DNA of 64,000 nucleotides from Durusdinium trenchii (taxonomy: Eukaryota > Sar > Dinophyceae > Suessiales > Symbiodiniaceae). This document shows positions 35,701 to 44,472 of this stretch, piece by piece. The notes under the pieces are model-generated. The model saw only the letters and a list, made by a program, of their open reading frames with translations. It was not told the origin of the DNA and ran no database searches. A program made the position numbers and the translations under genes. Every line of letters starts with the position of its first letter. Within the stretch, counting starts at the first letter, position 1. Location of the stretch: the NCBI GenBank assembly GCA_963970005.1, contig CAXAMN010014002.1, positions 401,656 to 465,655 of the forward strand. The letters are read 5' to 3'.

Positions 35701-38700
35701 AGCAAAAAGTAAAACAGTGCCCCGGGCCACTCCAAACAAAATTGAAAACACAACATGAAGAAAAACAAAGCAAAACAAGATCATTATGGAACAAATTGGA
35801 CATATAGAAAAAAGACATGATACCAGCACCCGACTCAAATGGAGGCTACCTTCCTGACTTGTATACTGACCTCGCAGGTGGTGACCTTGGCAGTGACGGT
35901 CCTGCTGTGAGGTGAGATAGATGCTCTTTCCTTGTTTTCAACTTTCATCCACGTCAGTTGTGGATGTGTTTCTTCCCTGTGCTGCCGCCTCGTGCGCATC
36001 ACTCAAAGTCCATCCATGGGCCCGAAGAAAAAACAATCAGACCGTTTCCTCGACAGGTGCGATTCAGATGGGCCGCAAGGATACTTTCTTCGATCAGCAC
36101 CAAGATCGAGTTGACATCTCGCCGATTTCAACCGGCGCGCCGATTTGGCGCCAGCAGTCATTGATAGCACTCGTTCCAGACAGATATGATGTCAACCCAG
36201 AGGTTGGAGGATTGCTGAAGTGGATGGCGCCACAAGAGAGTCCTACAAGAGTGTTCCGCAAGGGTGCACAAGAGTGCCCCACAAAGGTTTCCGAACAAAA
36301 TGCGTCCTACAAGACTGTCATTGTATTTTTTCGGTGTTTGTTCTCGAGTACGTGTTTGCATTCGGGTTCGTGGGTTCCATCTTGTTTGTTGTTGCCGAGG
36401 CCACTATGATCCATCCGCCTCCCGGCTGCAGTACCTGTGCCAGAAACGTAGGAGAACGTCAGGAGGACCCATGAGAGAAGCGATGAAGTCCTCGACCACT
36501 TTGCAAAAGAATTCCAAGAAGTGCTATGGACAATCCGGGGACGTTTGTAGCGCAGAAGGGGGGGACATGAACGTGCACATCCTTGATTCCGTGCGCGCAA
36601 CGTCGACATGAGATTGCGTTCTGGCCTGTTCTGGGCCATGCGACATCCATGTCGCAACTTGGGTTGGGAACCGGTTCTCCCCCGTTAATGTTGGATCTCG
36701 ATTAGTAAAGGGTCCCTCTATAATGCGAAATTTGTCCAAATTTATTTAGAGCCCCCTGTTGGAAAAATGGGTCCTGAATAATGCTAACCTTTTTTTGGAC
36801 CCTAAATGTTTAAATTGGAAACCTAATTAGTAGGGGTTTGAATTCCTTCTGAGGCCAATGATTATGATTCATTAGCTGATATAGCTTTCTCTAGGTTTCT
36901 TCAAAACTGACAGCTGACCAAAACCACCAATTCCCCAATTAAACCCTTTATAAAACATTGCTCCTAAACAAATTTTCAAGGTAGTAGACCAGGAAGGCAC
37001 GTGATCCTCGATAATATTTTTTGTTTTGGGTCCTCAATTGTGAAAAGTTTTTTCCACTGGAAAAAATGCGCATGGAACCTCCCCTTTACTTAGCTCCTGA
37101 GGCCAATGATTATGATTCATTAGCTGATATAGGTTTCTTCAAAACTGACAGCTGACCAAAACCACCAATTCCCCAATTAAACCCTTTATTAAACATTGCT
37201 CCTAAACATATTTTCAAGGTAGTAGACCAGGAAGGCACCTGATCCTCAATAACAAATTTGTTTTTGGGTCCTCAATTGTGAAAAGTTTTTTCCACTGGAC
37301 AAAATTGCTCATGGAATCTTCCTTTACTTAGGAAGCCATGGAAGCTGAGGAAAAGCTTGGGGCTTCTCTTGAGCTGAAGATCTGAGGCTGCAAAGCAAAA
37401 GGATTGCTGAGAACAATTACAACAGGGAGGCTGAATACAATCTATGAAAGGAAAATGAATACTACAATCAATTACAAGAAGGAATTCTCACAGGAATCCA
37501 GTTTATTATAGAGGACTCCCTGTTTGTTTGAGGGGAGGGGGGGGGCCTTTACTAATCAGGATCCAACATTAGGTTGGAGACCCGCGAAACGTCTCCTTTG
37601 GTGCGCACGGAGTGATGGGCGGCCTGTCTGGCAGCGCTTTCCCGCACCAGCGAGGGTTCGGCCCATTGTGTTGGGCACAACAAAGTGCCGAGAGAGGAGG
37701 CCGAGGAGGCGCCGGCGCGATTGAGTGCAAGCGCTGCGGCCACTCTACGGAAGGCGTTGAGGGCGGAGGCCGCCTCTGGGGCGGCCCCCCCTGCATTGGA
37801 GGCACTGGCCGCTCAGCTGGAGGCTGGAGGCGAGAAATCGCCAACTAGAGGCCACGGGCAAGACCGAACTGGTGCTGAGCCCGTCGAACATGGCCCAAGA
37901 GGTCGCACGACTTGCCACGCCGGGCACGGACACCCACGGCATGGATCAGCAGACGCACGTGCGGTTGGCGGAGGGGCTGGCGCGTGTCCAATGATCATTA
38001 AGGGACCCTCGCAAGGGAGGCCTGCAACTATTCAAGTGCCTGCGACGATGGCTGCGGCCATGACACGTGTGACCACAGTTCACAAATGGGACCCAGTGAC
38101 TGCCTAAGAAGGTGCGGGATGATGGCCAGTCCGCAGGCTGCGGTGGCAGCACTGCTCAGAGAACGGGGACAACTTAACCGGAGTGGGGGGGGGCAAACTT
38201 TCCCCGGACGGGCGCAAGAGGCGGCGAAGCACCTAGCGGGATGTTCTACTACGATTTCGACGACGGCCGCTTGGCCAATCATGACACATGAAATCTGAAG
38301 CCCGTCAGCGATTTCCCTGAGGCGTGAATGAACACACGGACTTAAGGTCTGTGGGGTCTCGACGGCAAGTGGCACCACGGTCCAGTCACCTACGAATACG
38401 AATCATCATGGCACTTTTCAAGCAGTGGCGTTGCCTCAAGGCAGGAAGTTAAAAGAGAAAGCAGGGAAAATTGCCACTCGTACATTCATGTTTGCTCGCC
38501 TACATTGTCCGCATGCCTCATTGGCAGTTGACCACTCGATGCCCTTTTCCGCTGGCCATGTAGCATTTCTATTTTTTGTTTTCCAGGTCTGTCACTGGTG
38601 CTTTTTGGTCATTGCGTCCGCCTTGTCTTCCTTCTGTCTCCGGTCTTGCCTCCCTTCTTGTTGGCCACTGTGTCCGCCTTGTCTCTTGTCTGCCTTCTTG

Positions 38701-41700
38701 TGTCCACCTTGTCTTCGTCCTGTCTTCCTTTGTCTCACGTCTTGTCTCCCTTCTTGTTGGTCACTGTGTCCGGCTTGTCTCCCTTCTGTCTCCTTTTGTT
38801 TCCCTTCTTGTCTCTCTACGATTGCAACACAGCAGTTGAGAGCTGGGAGACAAATGGGAATCAAGGCAGAGGGAGTACAGAAGTAAAGGGAGTACAGCTC
38901 TGGGCTGCTGTGTCCGCCTCTGCCTTGCAATCCTTTGCATGTGTCTCCCAGCTCTGGACTGCCCTGTCCGCCTCTCGCTTGCAATCCTTTACATGTGTCT
39001 CCAGCTCTGGGCTGCTGTGTCCGCCTTGCCTTGCAATGACTGCTGTATCCACCTCTGCCTTGCAATCTTTAATTTTAAACGTGTCTCCAGCTCTCGACTG
39101 TTATTTCTTGCATTCGTTTGTCTCCCAGCTCTGGACGTCGCAAACTCTAGTTGCAGAGTGTTCCGGTTGAAGAACACAAACTGTTTGGAGTCTACGGCGG
39201 TGTAGTTTTGCCGCAATGGAGCTGAAAAAGTGTTTGCCATGCACACGGCCCAATGGATGAACATGTTGCTGTTGGTCGTCCATGTCCAGTGTCTGTCATA
39301 CACATCAACAAACGTGTCTACAACCCAACGTGTCCATTCATTTCCATATGTAATCTCGACATACCAGCACCATCCAGTTTGGATGGTTTATAGACCCCCC
39401 TGAGGACGTCTTTTCCATCCAATAACCACCCAAACTGGGCTGGTGCGGGTGGAGGCCTCAAATGCCATCGGACAATTTCCGAAGAATATTCCGGGGGCAC
39501 GGAGGTAGGTCGTGGATCAAAACTGAAGATTCAAGGACATGTGACGAACGTGACATGCGCGAGCTCTCGGTACTCTGAAACATCAGCTTCCTCGGGGCCT
39601 GGGCGATAAACGGGAACCTTGTGGTGACGAAGCTCAAGAGGTTCATTGACTTCACGGAGTCTCAAATGTTCATAATCCACAGACTCCCTCAGGCCGGACC
39701 TCTCATGGCCCTATATATTCAAAGCGTTAAAACAAAGAAACACGGCAGAGAACTTAGCTTAAGACATATTGCTCTGAACTTCACAACTGCGACTTCTCCA
39801 CACATGTTGGAACGGTGTTCCATGTGTTTGCCTATAGGTTTTAAGGTGAACGCCTTCAATGCTCATCGGAATGCAGATCATTGGGAAACCCACCCACATG
39901 CGAGAACGAACAGGATCTAATTGACTTCAAGATCTATATATGATGTTTTGAGCAGAGTCGACCAACTGAAAGCTCCAAAAGAATAGATCCTCCAACTCAG
40001 ATTCCAAACCCCGGACTCCAAGTCTACGAAGAGCCCCGGACTCCAAACCCATGAAACTGTACCCCTTACCCCTCTCCCCCAGTTCATCCCTGGGCGTCCT
40101 GCAGCTCATCACGGTCCCGTAGGTGGGAGAAATCCTGGTCGACGGAGTTCCACTCTCCGATTGGGAGCATCGGCGGGTCGCACCGTTTCACGGCGGAAGT
40201 TTTTCGGGGAACCGGCGAGAAGTGAAGGTTTGCATGGTTTGACCATGCGACGGTTTGGATGAAGAGATCATAAAGCAACTCAACCAAATACTCCCTGTGA
40301 CTGTTCATGTTCAGTGGTTTTGAAAGCCGCTCAATTGTTCAGTGAGAGCTCCTTTTGAAATCTTGTACGAAAGATCGTTGGACCAGCGTGTCTTGGTACC
40401 CGGCCAGATCCTGCTCCGTACCTGTCCACAAAACATCACAAAAATAAATGGGTAGTCGTGAGGGCCGGTATGGTCTAGTGCCCGGGAAGTCCAAGAAAAT
40501 GTTAAACAAATGGTTGATGTGGTTTTGTGATGTTTTGTAGTGTGAAAACTCTTCATAACACGAATGATGGTGGTTCAGTAAAGGCTATATTTAATTGGTT
40601 TTGTAGTGTGAAAACCCTGAACAATGCAAGGGTTATTCAGTAAAGACTAATACGTATATTTAAATAGATGGGTCACGAGAGTGGCCACTGACGCATCCCT
40701 CACGCATCGGACCCGGGTGAGTGGCGATGGATGAGCAGACCGGGCGTGGACTGTAAAACACAACCCCAAACTGGTCGTTAACTTGGATCTTGAATGAACC
40801 CACAGTTGGTAGTCACTGGGATACCCCCCCTTTCCGGAGCTTTAATGTCTCAATGTCAACGGCCTATCCAGTACTCAGCTGCCTGAGAGAGGAAGCTAAT
40901 AGCAGCTATTACCTTCCAACCCTTGACGTCTTCGGAATGTGTCTTCGGTGGGGGGTATGACGGTATGACTGTGGCTCTAAACTTCGAATGTTGGGTCCCG
41001 ATTCTTAAAACGACATGTCCAAAAACACATTTGAGATCATTTGTAAAAACCTCGAGTGATGAACAGATATGAACAGTGTCCCACACAAACCGGCATTTTT
41101 TCAACAATTGTTCTTTCGATGCCGCTGAATTTGTTGAGCCCATAACCAACAACTGGCGCGCTGTGCGTGTGTCACGAGCAGCCTCTTCGGTCGCGACCGA
41201 CAGAGACCGGACCCGGGAGGAGACCTCAGCCTTACATGCGCAGATGGCCTTGGTTTGGAACTCAGCTCCCTGCGTGGCCCTCCGTGCGTTGTGGGGCCTC
41301 CCGAGATTGGTGGGTTTCAGCAAGATCTGCATACGGAAACCAGCTGTATATGACGTCCAAGACACTCTCCAGTATGATCACATACAGGGCAATTCCTACA
41401 CAGATGTCCTACAGACCTGCATCTTTTGGAACTCCTGGTGTGCAACTTCGCGTTTTGATTCATGTTTACAGGAGAGGCAGGCAGGCAGCATGCGCGCACC
41501 GCTTGTGTTATGGAGAGACATCGCAAAGACCGCATTCCAAATAGACTAAGCATGAAGAGTCTATTCTTCGAAGACAGACGGCCTGGGACTACCTAAGAAC
41601 TAACAACAGATTTAAGTGGCATCTCTGCCGCTGGACACGTCACCGACCTTGCCCGCCCAGCCGCAGGTGGCGCAGCAGCCCTTGCTCTTCGACACTTCGG

Positions 41701-44472
41701 TGCGGAACAACTTGACCTATGGCTGTCGCAGGCGGGGCGACGTCCCGACCGGGAGACGGTCGATCCGTCGTGGTTGCGGTCGTGAAGGAGGTCGATCCGC
41801 GGCGATCCGTCGTGTGTCGGTTGGGAGTGATGCCATTGGTTGAAGATTGATGGCTGGGATCCGAATTGTTGGGGTGAAAAAAAGGTAGAGTCTGAGTCCG
41901 GTAGAGTTGTAAGTAGTTGTAGAAACGTTGTAGAAGCTTCGTAGGATGTGGTGGGAGATGCTCCCTTGAGTTCTTTTTTGTATTTAGTGTTTTGGCAGAC
42001 AGATTCTGTTGTCAAGAGTCACATATGATATAGCAAGACTCGATACGACACAGAGAGTTGCGGATTTACATGTTTTTTGCCTTCTCCTCATCGATCCTGT
42101 ATGACCCCAAGAACCGTGCAGATCAGGACTTCGCTCCAGACGCTCAACGAAACCTTTGTACTTGGGAGTCTGTCAGTGGATAACCAGCATGGCCTTGTCC
42201 GGTGACCTTTGGTTCCTATGAACCGAAGAGGTTGACCCTAGACTGCTGGTCTGGTTTACGTATGTCAGATAGAATTTGGACCCTCTAGGCCTTCCACCTT
42301 TTGCTTCAATCGTGGCTTCATATCCCAGCAAATCATCAGGCTAGGTCTCCACAAACATCGGCGCTTAGGTCCAGACGCGTCTCCCCGGCCACGGCTTGCC
42401 ACGGTCCGCATGTGCCAGGGATGTGTCAGATGAGGAGATCGAGGTGCGGGGCAACTCTCAGGGACCCACGCGGGCGGGTCCAACCGCGGAGGAGCTCGAC
42501 GTGGAGGGGTCGGACGTGGGTTGGGGGGTTTTGACATGGGAGGCGGAGCTGGGAAGAGCTGGGAAAAGCACATGAGAGCTGTCTGCTGGGTGATCACAAT
42601 TGGGTGCCGCATCTTTCTTGTGAACCAGACAGAGAAGCAAGTGATTGTTCCCAAGGACACACACGCAGCTAGAAGGATTCTACAAGGGAAGTGGTGGCAC
42701 AAGACCAATCCAGAGGATGAGGGTAAAGAATGACATTCCATACCAGCTGGCCGGTGCAAACACCATCCAGCTCAACACAGTGAGAAGCGTGGGAGCCACT
42801 GTGGAGAGGAGGAAGACACGAAATGTTTAGCCCAGATGAAAAAGGGACTAGTTCCCTTCCGCTCTTTGGTCATCTGGTGGTGAACCCTGCCTCAGCTGTG
42901 GAGTTGACATCTTCAATGGCAGCACCACCGGTGGCCTGAAGCAAATCAAAGTGAGAGGGGGCGGGGAGCAATGAAAATCATTGCATGTGGCTCCTGATCA
43001 GTCAGGTCTTTTCTTGCATACCTGAAGGTGTCAACCGCTTGCAACAGCAAAGAAACACTTGGGAAGCTCTTTTTAATGTCTGGGTGGCAAGTGTGCACAG
43101 TCAATATCGCCTGCACAGTGCTGAGCATTTGCCAAATTCTCAATACAGGTTTCTGGCTACCTGTCAGGTTTCGGCAAGCAAGGCAGTCGTGAACTCAGCT
43201 GCAGATGTTTTGTTCAAATTGTCTTTGAGATGCGCATTCTTTTCCAGGGCTTTGCCCACCTGAAGAACACAGTAAGCTCTCCAGGGCGCCTTCTGTTCTG
43301 TCCCGATCTTTTGGATTCTCGCGAATCACATGAACTGAACGACGCGTATCACATCACTTTGGCGTCGTTGCGGTGGCGGATGGGGAGTCTTGGGGCAATG
43401 CATGCAATGTACACGTGCTTTGTTGACCACTGAAAGTCACGCTTGCGCAGGGCCAAAACTTCTGAAATGCGCAGGGCTATCCTTCATTAGAAGTAAGGAG
43501 CTCCGCCTCTATGGTCTCCACGACCCGGAAGGCTAGGAGGCTGTCCCGGACCAAAGTCTGTTTGGAGCGTTTGGGAATACGGAATACATTTGGTGGTGTG
43601 ATTCCACCTGACTTCTGACATTGTGTTCTGGAGCTGTGGTTTTGGAGATGACTACTGTAGTCAATCAATCTTTACTGTCAAGTTCTTTATACCAAAGTCA
43701 TTTTACTCCGCCGGAAAGCCATTTTTGTTGGGGGGGGGCCGGGTGTTTCGTCAGGTGGTTGGTAGACTCCCGGAGCCTATAACATCTACGGCTGGGGCAT
43801 CGGGGATGGCTATGCTTGGGGAGATGGCTATGCTGTCAACTGTAAGAAGACATGTTTGAGCGGCCCGACCATGGCAAACTCAGCTGATGAAAGGTTTAGA
43901 CTTTAGTGGAAATGACCGTCAACCAGCGTGGAAATGAAGAACCTACCAAGTGAACTGGCCTGCAAGTACATGCCCAGGGGGTCTATAAACCACCCCACCT
44001 GGGTGGTGCTGGTATAGCCGGTATAGTTCATTTCGCGGGAGCTCTTCTCTCTGGCTCCCCTCATCCGGACCGACTGGGTCCGGTTGGTCAGATCGAAACA
44101 ACACACCGTGCGACGTAGCTAAACAACACCAGTGACACGCCGAATGACGCGAAGTGTCCAGACATGTCCACTTCGACTGGAACATCGTTACTGGGCTTAT
44201 ATACCAGGAGCTTCAAAGTGACCGAACTTGAGATCCCAGTTTGAGGTCACTTATAAGTCCATAAAGAGGTCACTTACAGACTCCAAAGAGGCCACTTTGC
44301 AACGATTCCAGCCGCATGGAGTGTTGGAGTCCCGTAATACGTGTCCAAAATCCCTTCCACAACCTGCCCGAAGTCTGGGCAGTCGAAAACGCAGGCTGCG
44401 GCGCGCCTGGCGTCGGCGCATGACTTTGTGGTGAAGTTCCCTGCGGGCTACGACACTTACGTGGGCCACGGG
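26457..44472 (+). CDS. ABC exporter (membrane domain followed by ATPase domain), multi-exon gene, partial
   Basis: Ten short exons in one orientation and in the expected order match an ABC exporter of the ABCB/TAP type, in which a membrane domain powers export through an ATP-binding cassette. They cover the last membrane helices (SAGDMTAYLLLVQQ), the linker (FEFMDRPPEL), the A-loop region (FSYPARPDVQVL), Walker A (GASGSGKST), the VDG strand, the Q-loop (VAQQPLLFDTSVRNN) and the helical region (AHDFVVKFPAGYDTYVG). Most junctions are in phase when GT, GC or GA donors are allowed, and every acceptor is AG. Three short links (after Walker A, after the VDG exon, after the Q-loop exon) are unresolved. 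The signature motif (LSGGQ), Walker B and H-loop were not found downstream, and the first membrane helices were not found upstream, so the gene is either much longer or broken. Substrate unknown. Confidence 0.8.
26550..26635. mobile_element. Palindromic element, family A
   Basis: The ends ccagacactccatgggac and ctcatggggtgtttggg enclose 'aaagccaccccaagat'. It lies 46 bp after ABC exon a, in the inferred intron. Confidence 0.8.
27472..27530 (+). CDS. ABC exporter exon b: end of membrane domain
   Basis: 59 nt, VGGLVQRVRNQFLELQRRR plus two bases. It follows an AG at 27470-27471. The GT donor at 27531 joins in phase to 28374. It corresponds to the helix leading from TM6 to the ATPase domain. Confidence 0.75.
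27783..27823. repeat. GATG tetranucleotide microsatellite
   Basis: About ten gatg units in the inferred intron between ABC exons b and c. Confidence 0.95.
28374..28465 (+). CDS. ABC exporter exon c: linker to ATPase domain
   Basis: 92 nt with LLDHFEFMDRPPELSAERV, the 'RVFE.(L/M)DRPPE' linker found in ABCB-type exporters. The acceptor is cttccag and the donor is gtgagt. It ends in G (phase 1), which with GG of exon d makes the Gly of GSMEVVF. Confidence 0.85.
29415..29830. repeat. C-rich and CT-rich low-complexity tract
   Basis: A poly-C and ccct(cc) tract at 29430-29580, then ctcactgt and (ct)n runs at 29650-29830, inside the 4.9-kb inferred ABC intron. The long frames here are Pro/Ser/Leu artefacts. 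Confidence 0.9.
30000..30089. mobile_element. Palindromic element, family A (diverged)
   Basis: 'ccaaccactccatgtgtag', 'ttgaaaccaccccaaat' and 'acattgagtgtcaggg' follow the family order with more substitutions than other copies. Confidence 0.7.
30300..30561 (+). other. Possible coding block, unknown
   Basis: A GC-rich stretch open in one frame (MRIPLPDPTHVPFPLSRERR, later GRGAWFAERLDKGFSVSAV) to TGA at 30562. Codon character is fair, but there is no family resemblance. It lies inside the inferred large ABC intron, so it may be a fragment of an inserted sequence. Confidence 0.2.
32338..32460. repeat. Minisatellite, 'ctgagactcctgaagg' unit
   Basis: About five imperfect copies of 'gtggaccctgagactcctga', followed by a duplicated 'ggaactggcatat' at 32498-32562. 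Confidence 0.8.
32961..33052. mobile_element. Palindromic element, family A (complete copy)
   Basis: The termini ccagacactccatgtatgg and ccatggagtgtctgagg are inverted around 'gaaaccaccccaatgta'. This copy defines the family well. Confidence 0.85.
33412..33436 (+). CDS. ABC exporter exon d: 25-nt micro-exon
   Basis: Encodes GSMEVVFTQ with its neighbours' bases and fits 'G.(I/V)EF..V.F.YP' residue for residue when joined to exon e. The donor is GA (33437). Confidence 0.7.
33530..33568 (+). CDS. ABC exporter exon e: A-loop, 39-nt micro-exon
   Basis: Encodes FSYPARPDVQVL, the A-loop region whose Tyr stacks on the ATP adenine. AG precedes and a GC donor follows (33569). AG at its end plus G of exon f gives Arg before GVSFSM. 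Confidence 0.85.
34497..34545 (+). CDS. ABC exporter exon f: strand before Walker A
   Basis: 49 nt encoding GVSFSMEKAQMTALAL. The GT donor at 34546 joins in phase 0 to GTC GGT at 34832, giving ALAL-VGASGSGKST. Confidence 0.8.
34832..34880 (+). CDS. ABC exporter exon g: Walker A
   Basis: 49 nt encoding VGASGSGKSTIAALLF, a complete P-loop (G-x-S-G-S-G-K-S-T) that binds the ATP phosphates. AG precedes and a GT donor follows in phase 1. The expected 'RFYDP' is not in the next found exon, so a very small exon is probably missing. Confidence 0.9.
34978..35097. repeat. Minisatellite, 'agtaacaagtgccttacta' unit
   Basis: Four to five imperfect copies, about 28 bp each, between ABC exons g and h. Confidence 0.8.
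35098..36687. other. Inferred ABC intron sequence
   Basis: This holds two family A half copies (35570-35592, 35637-35656). Two frames look mildly coding (36055-36162, VRFRWAARILSSISTKIE; 36474-36550, ERSDEVLDHFAKEFQEVL), but neither is recognised. Confidence 0.3.
36688..37569. mobile_element. 882-bp inverted-repeat element flanked by TA, with internal tandem duplication
   Basis: The left end atgttggatctcgattagta continues to aagg, and the right end is its complement with 2 mismatches in 24. The matching TCCCTCTATAAT motif follows further in on both arms. TA lies immediately outside each end (36686-36687 and 37570-37571), as expected for target-site duplication by Tc1/mariner-type transposases. 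No transposase frame is present, so it is non-autonomous. The middle holds two ~245-bp direct copies (36849-37096 and 37097-about 37335). Confidence 0.85.
36849..37335. repeat. Tandem duplication, period 248 bp
   Basis: Both copies start 'ctgaggccaatgattatgat' and run in parallel through 'ccaattaaaccctttat' and 'gtcctcaattgtgaaaag'. The first copy has an extra 'ctttctctag'. Confidence 0.95.
37685..37994 (+). pseudogene. Broken coding fragment with a 7-bp duplication
   Basis: A GC-rich Ala/Glu/Leu-rich helical frame (EALAAQLEA at its end) changes frame at a tandem TGGAGGC TGGAGGC (37818-37831). Skipping one copy would lead into RNRQLEATGKTELVLSPS and on to a stop at 37992-37994. The coding character on both sides, in two frames linked by a perfect 7-bp repeat, points to a decayed coding sequence, perhaps of a retroelement. 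The family is not recognised. Confidence 0.4.
38580..38830. repeat. Minisatellite, 'ttgtctcccttcttgttgg' type
   Basis: CT-rich imperfect repeats with 'cactgtgtccgccttgtct' recurring. The minus-strand Lys/Gly/Arg/Gln frame is a by-product. Confidence 0.8.
38897..39140. repeat. Minisatellite, ~53-bp unit
   Basis: Four to five copies of 'gctctgggctgctgtgtccg', 'ccttgcaatcctttgcatg' and 'tgtctcca' in head-to-tail order. Confidence 0.85.
40123..40176 (+). CDS. ABC exporter exon h: VDG strand
   Basis: 54 nt, VGEILVDGVPLSDWEHRR, matching 'G.I..DG..(L)..(W)..LR' between Walker A and the Q-loop. AG precedes; the GT donor is at 40177. The short 'IGLV'-type link to exon i was not found. Confidence 0.8.
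41667..41721 (+). CDS. ABC exporter exon i: Q-loop
   Basis: 55 nt, VAQQPLLFDTSVRNNLTY. The Q after VA is the Q-loop glutamine that senses nucleotide and contacts the membrane domain. The acceptor is gccgcag; the donor is GC at 41722. Confidence 0.85.
42558..42830 (+). pseudogene. Possible broken coding fragment
   Basis: One frame reads HMRAVCWVITIGCRIFLVNQ and VPKDTHAARRILQGKWW. About 42715-42720 coding character passes to another frame (VKNDIPYQLAGANTIQLNT, then VGATVERRKTR) ending at TAG 42828-42830. Unrecognised. It sits in the inferred intron between ABC exons i and j, so it is probably inserted or decayed. Confidence 0.3.
44395..44472 (+). CDS. ABC exporter exon j: helical subdomain
   Basis: 78 nt encoding AAARLASAHDFVVKFPAG followed by YDTYVGHG, matching 'A...A.AHDFI..FP.GYDT.VGE.G', which directly precedes the LSGGQ signature. 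The acceptor is acgcag and a GC donor follows. The signature exon was not seen within the next 20 kb. Confidence 0.85.

Noticed and set aside
40856-41549. Overlapping 157- and 169-codon frames on opposite strands
   Set aside because: Neither has recognisable motifs or convincing codon bias; the region is in an inferred ABC intron.
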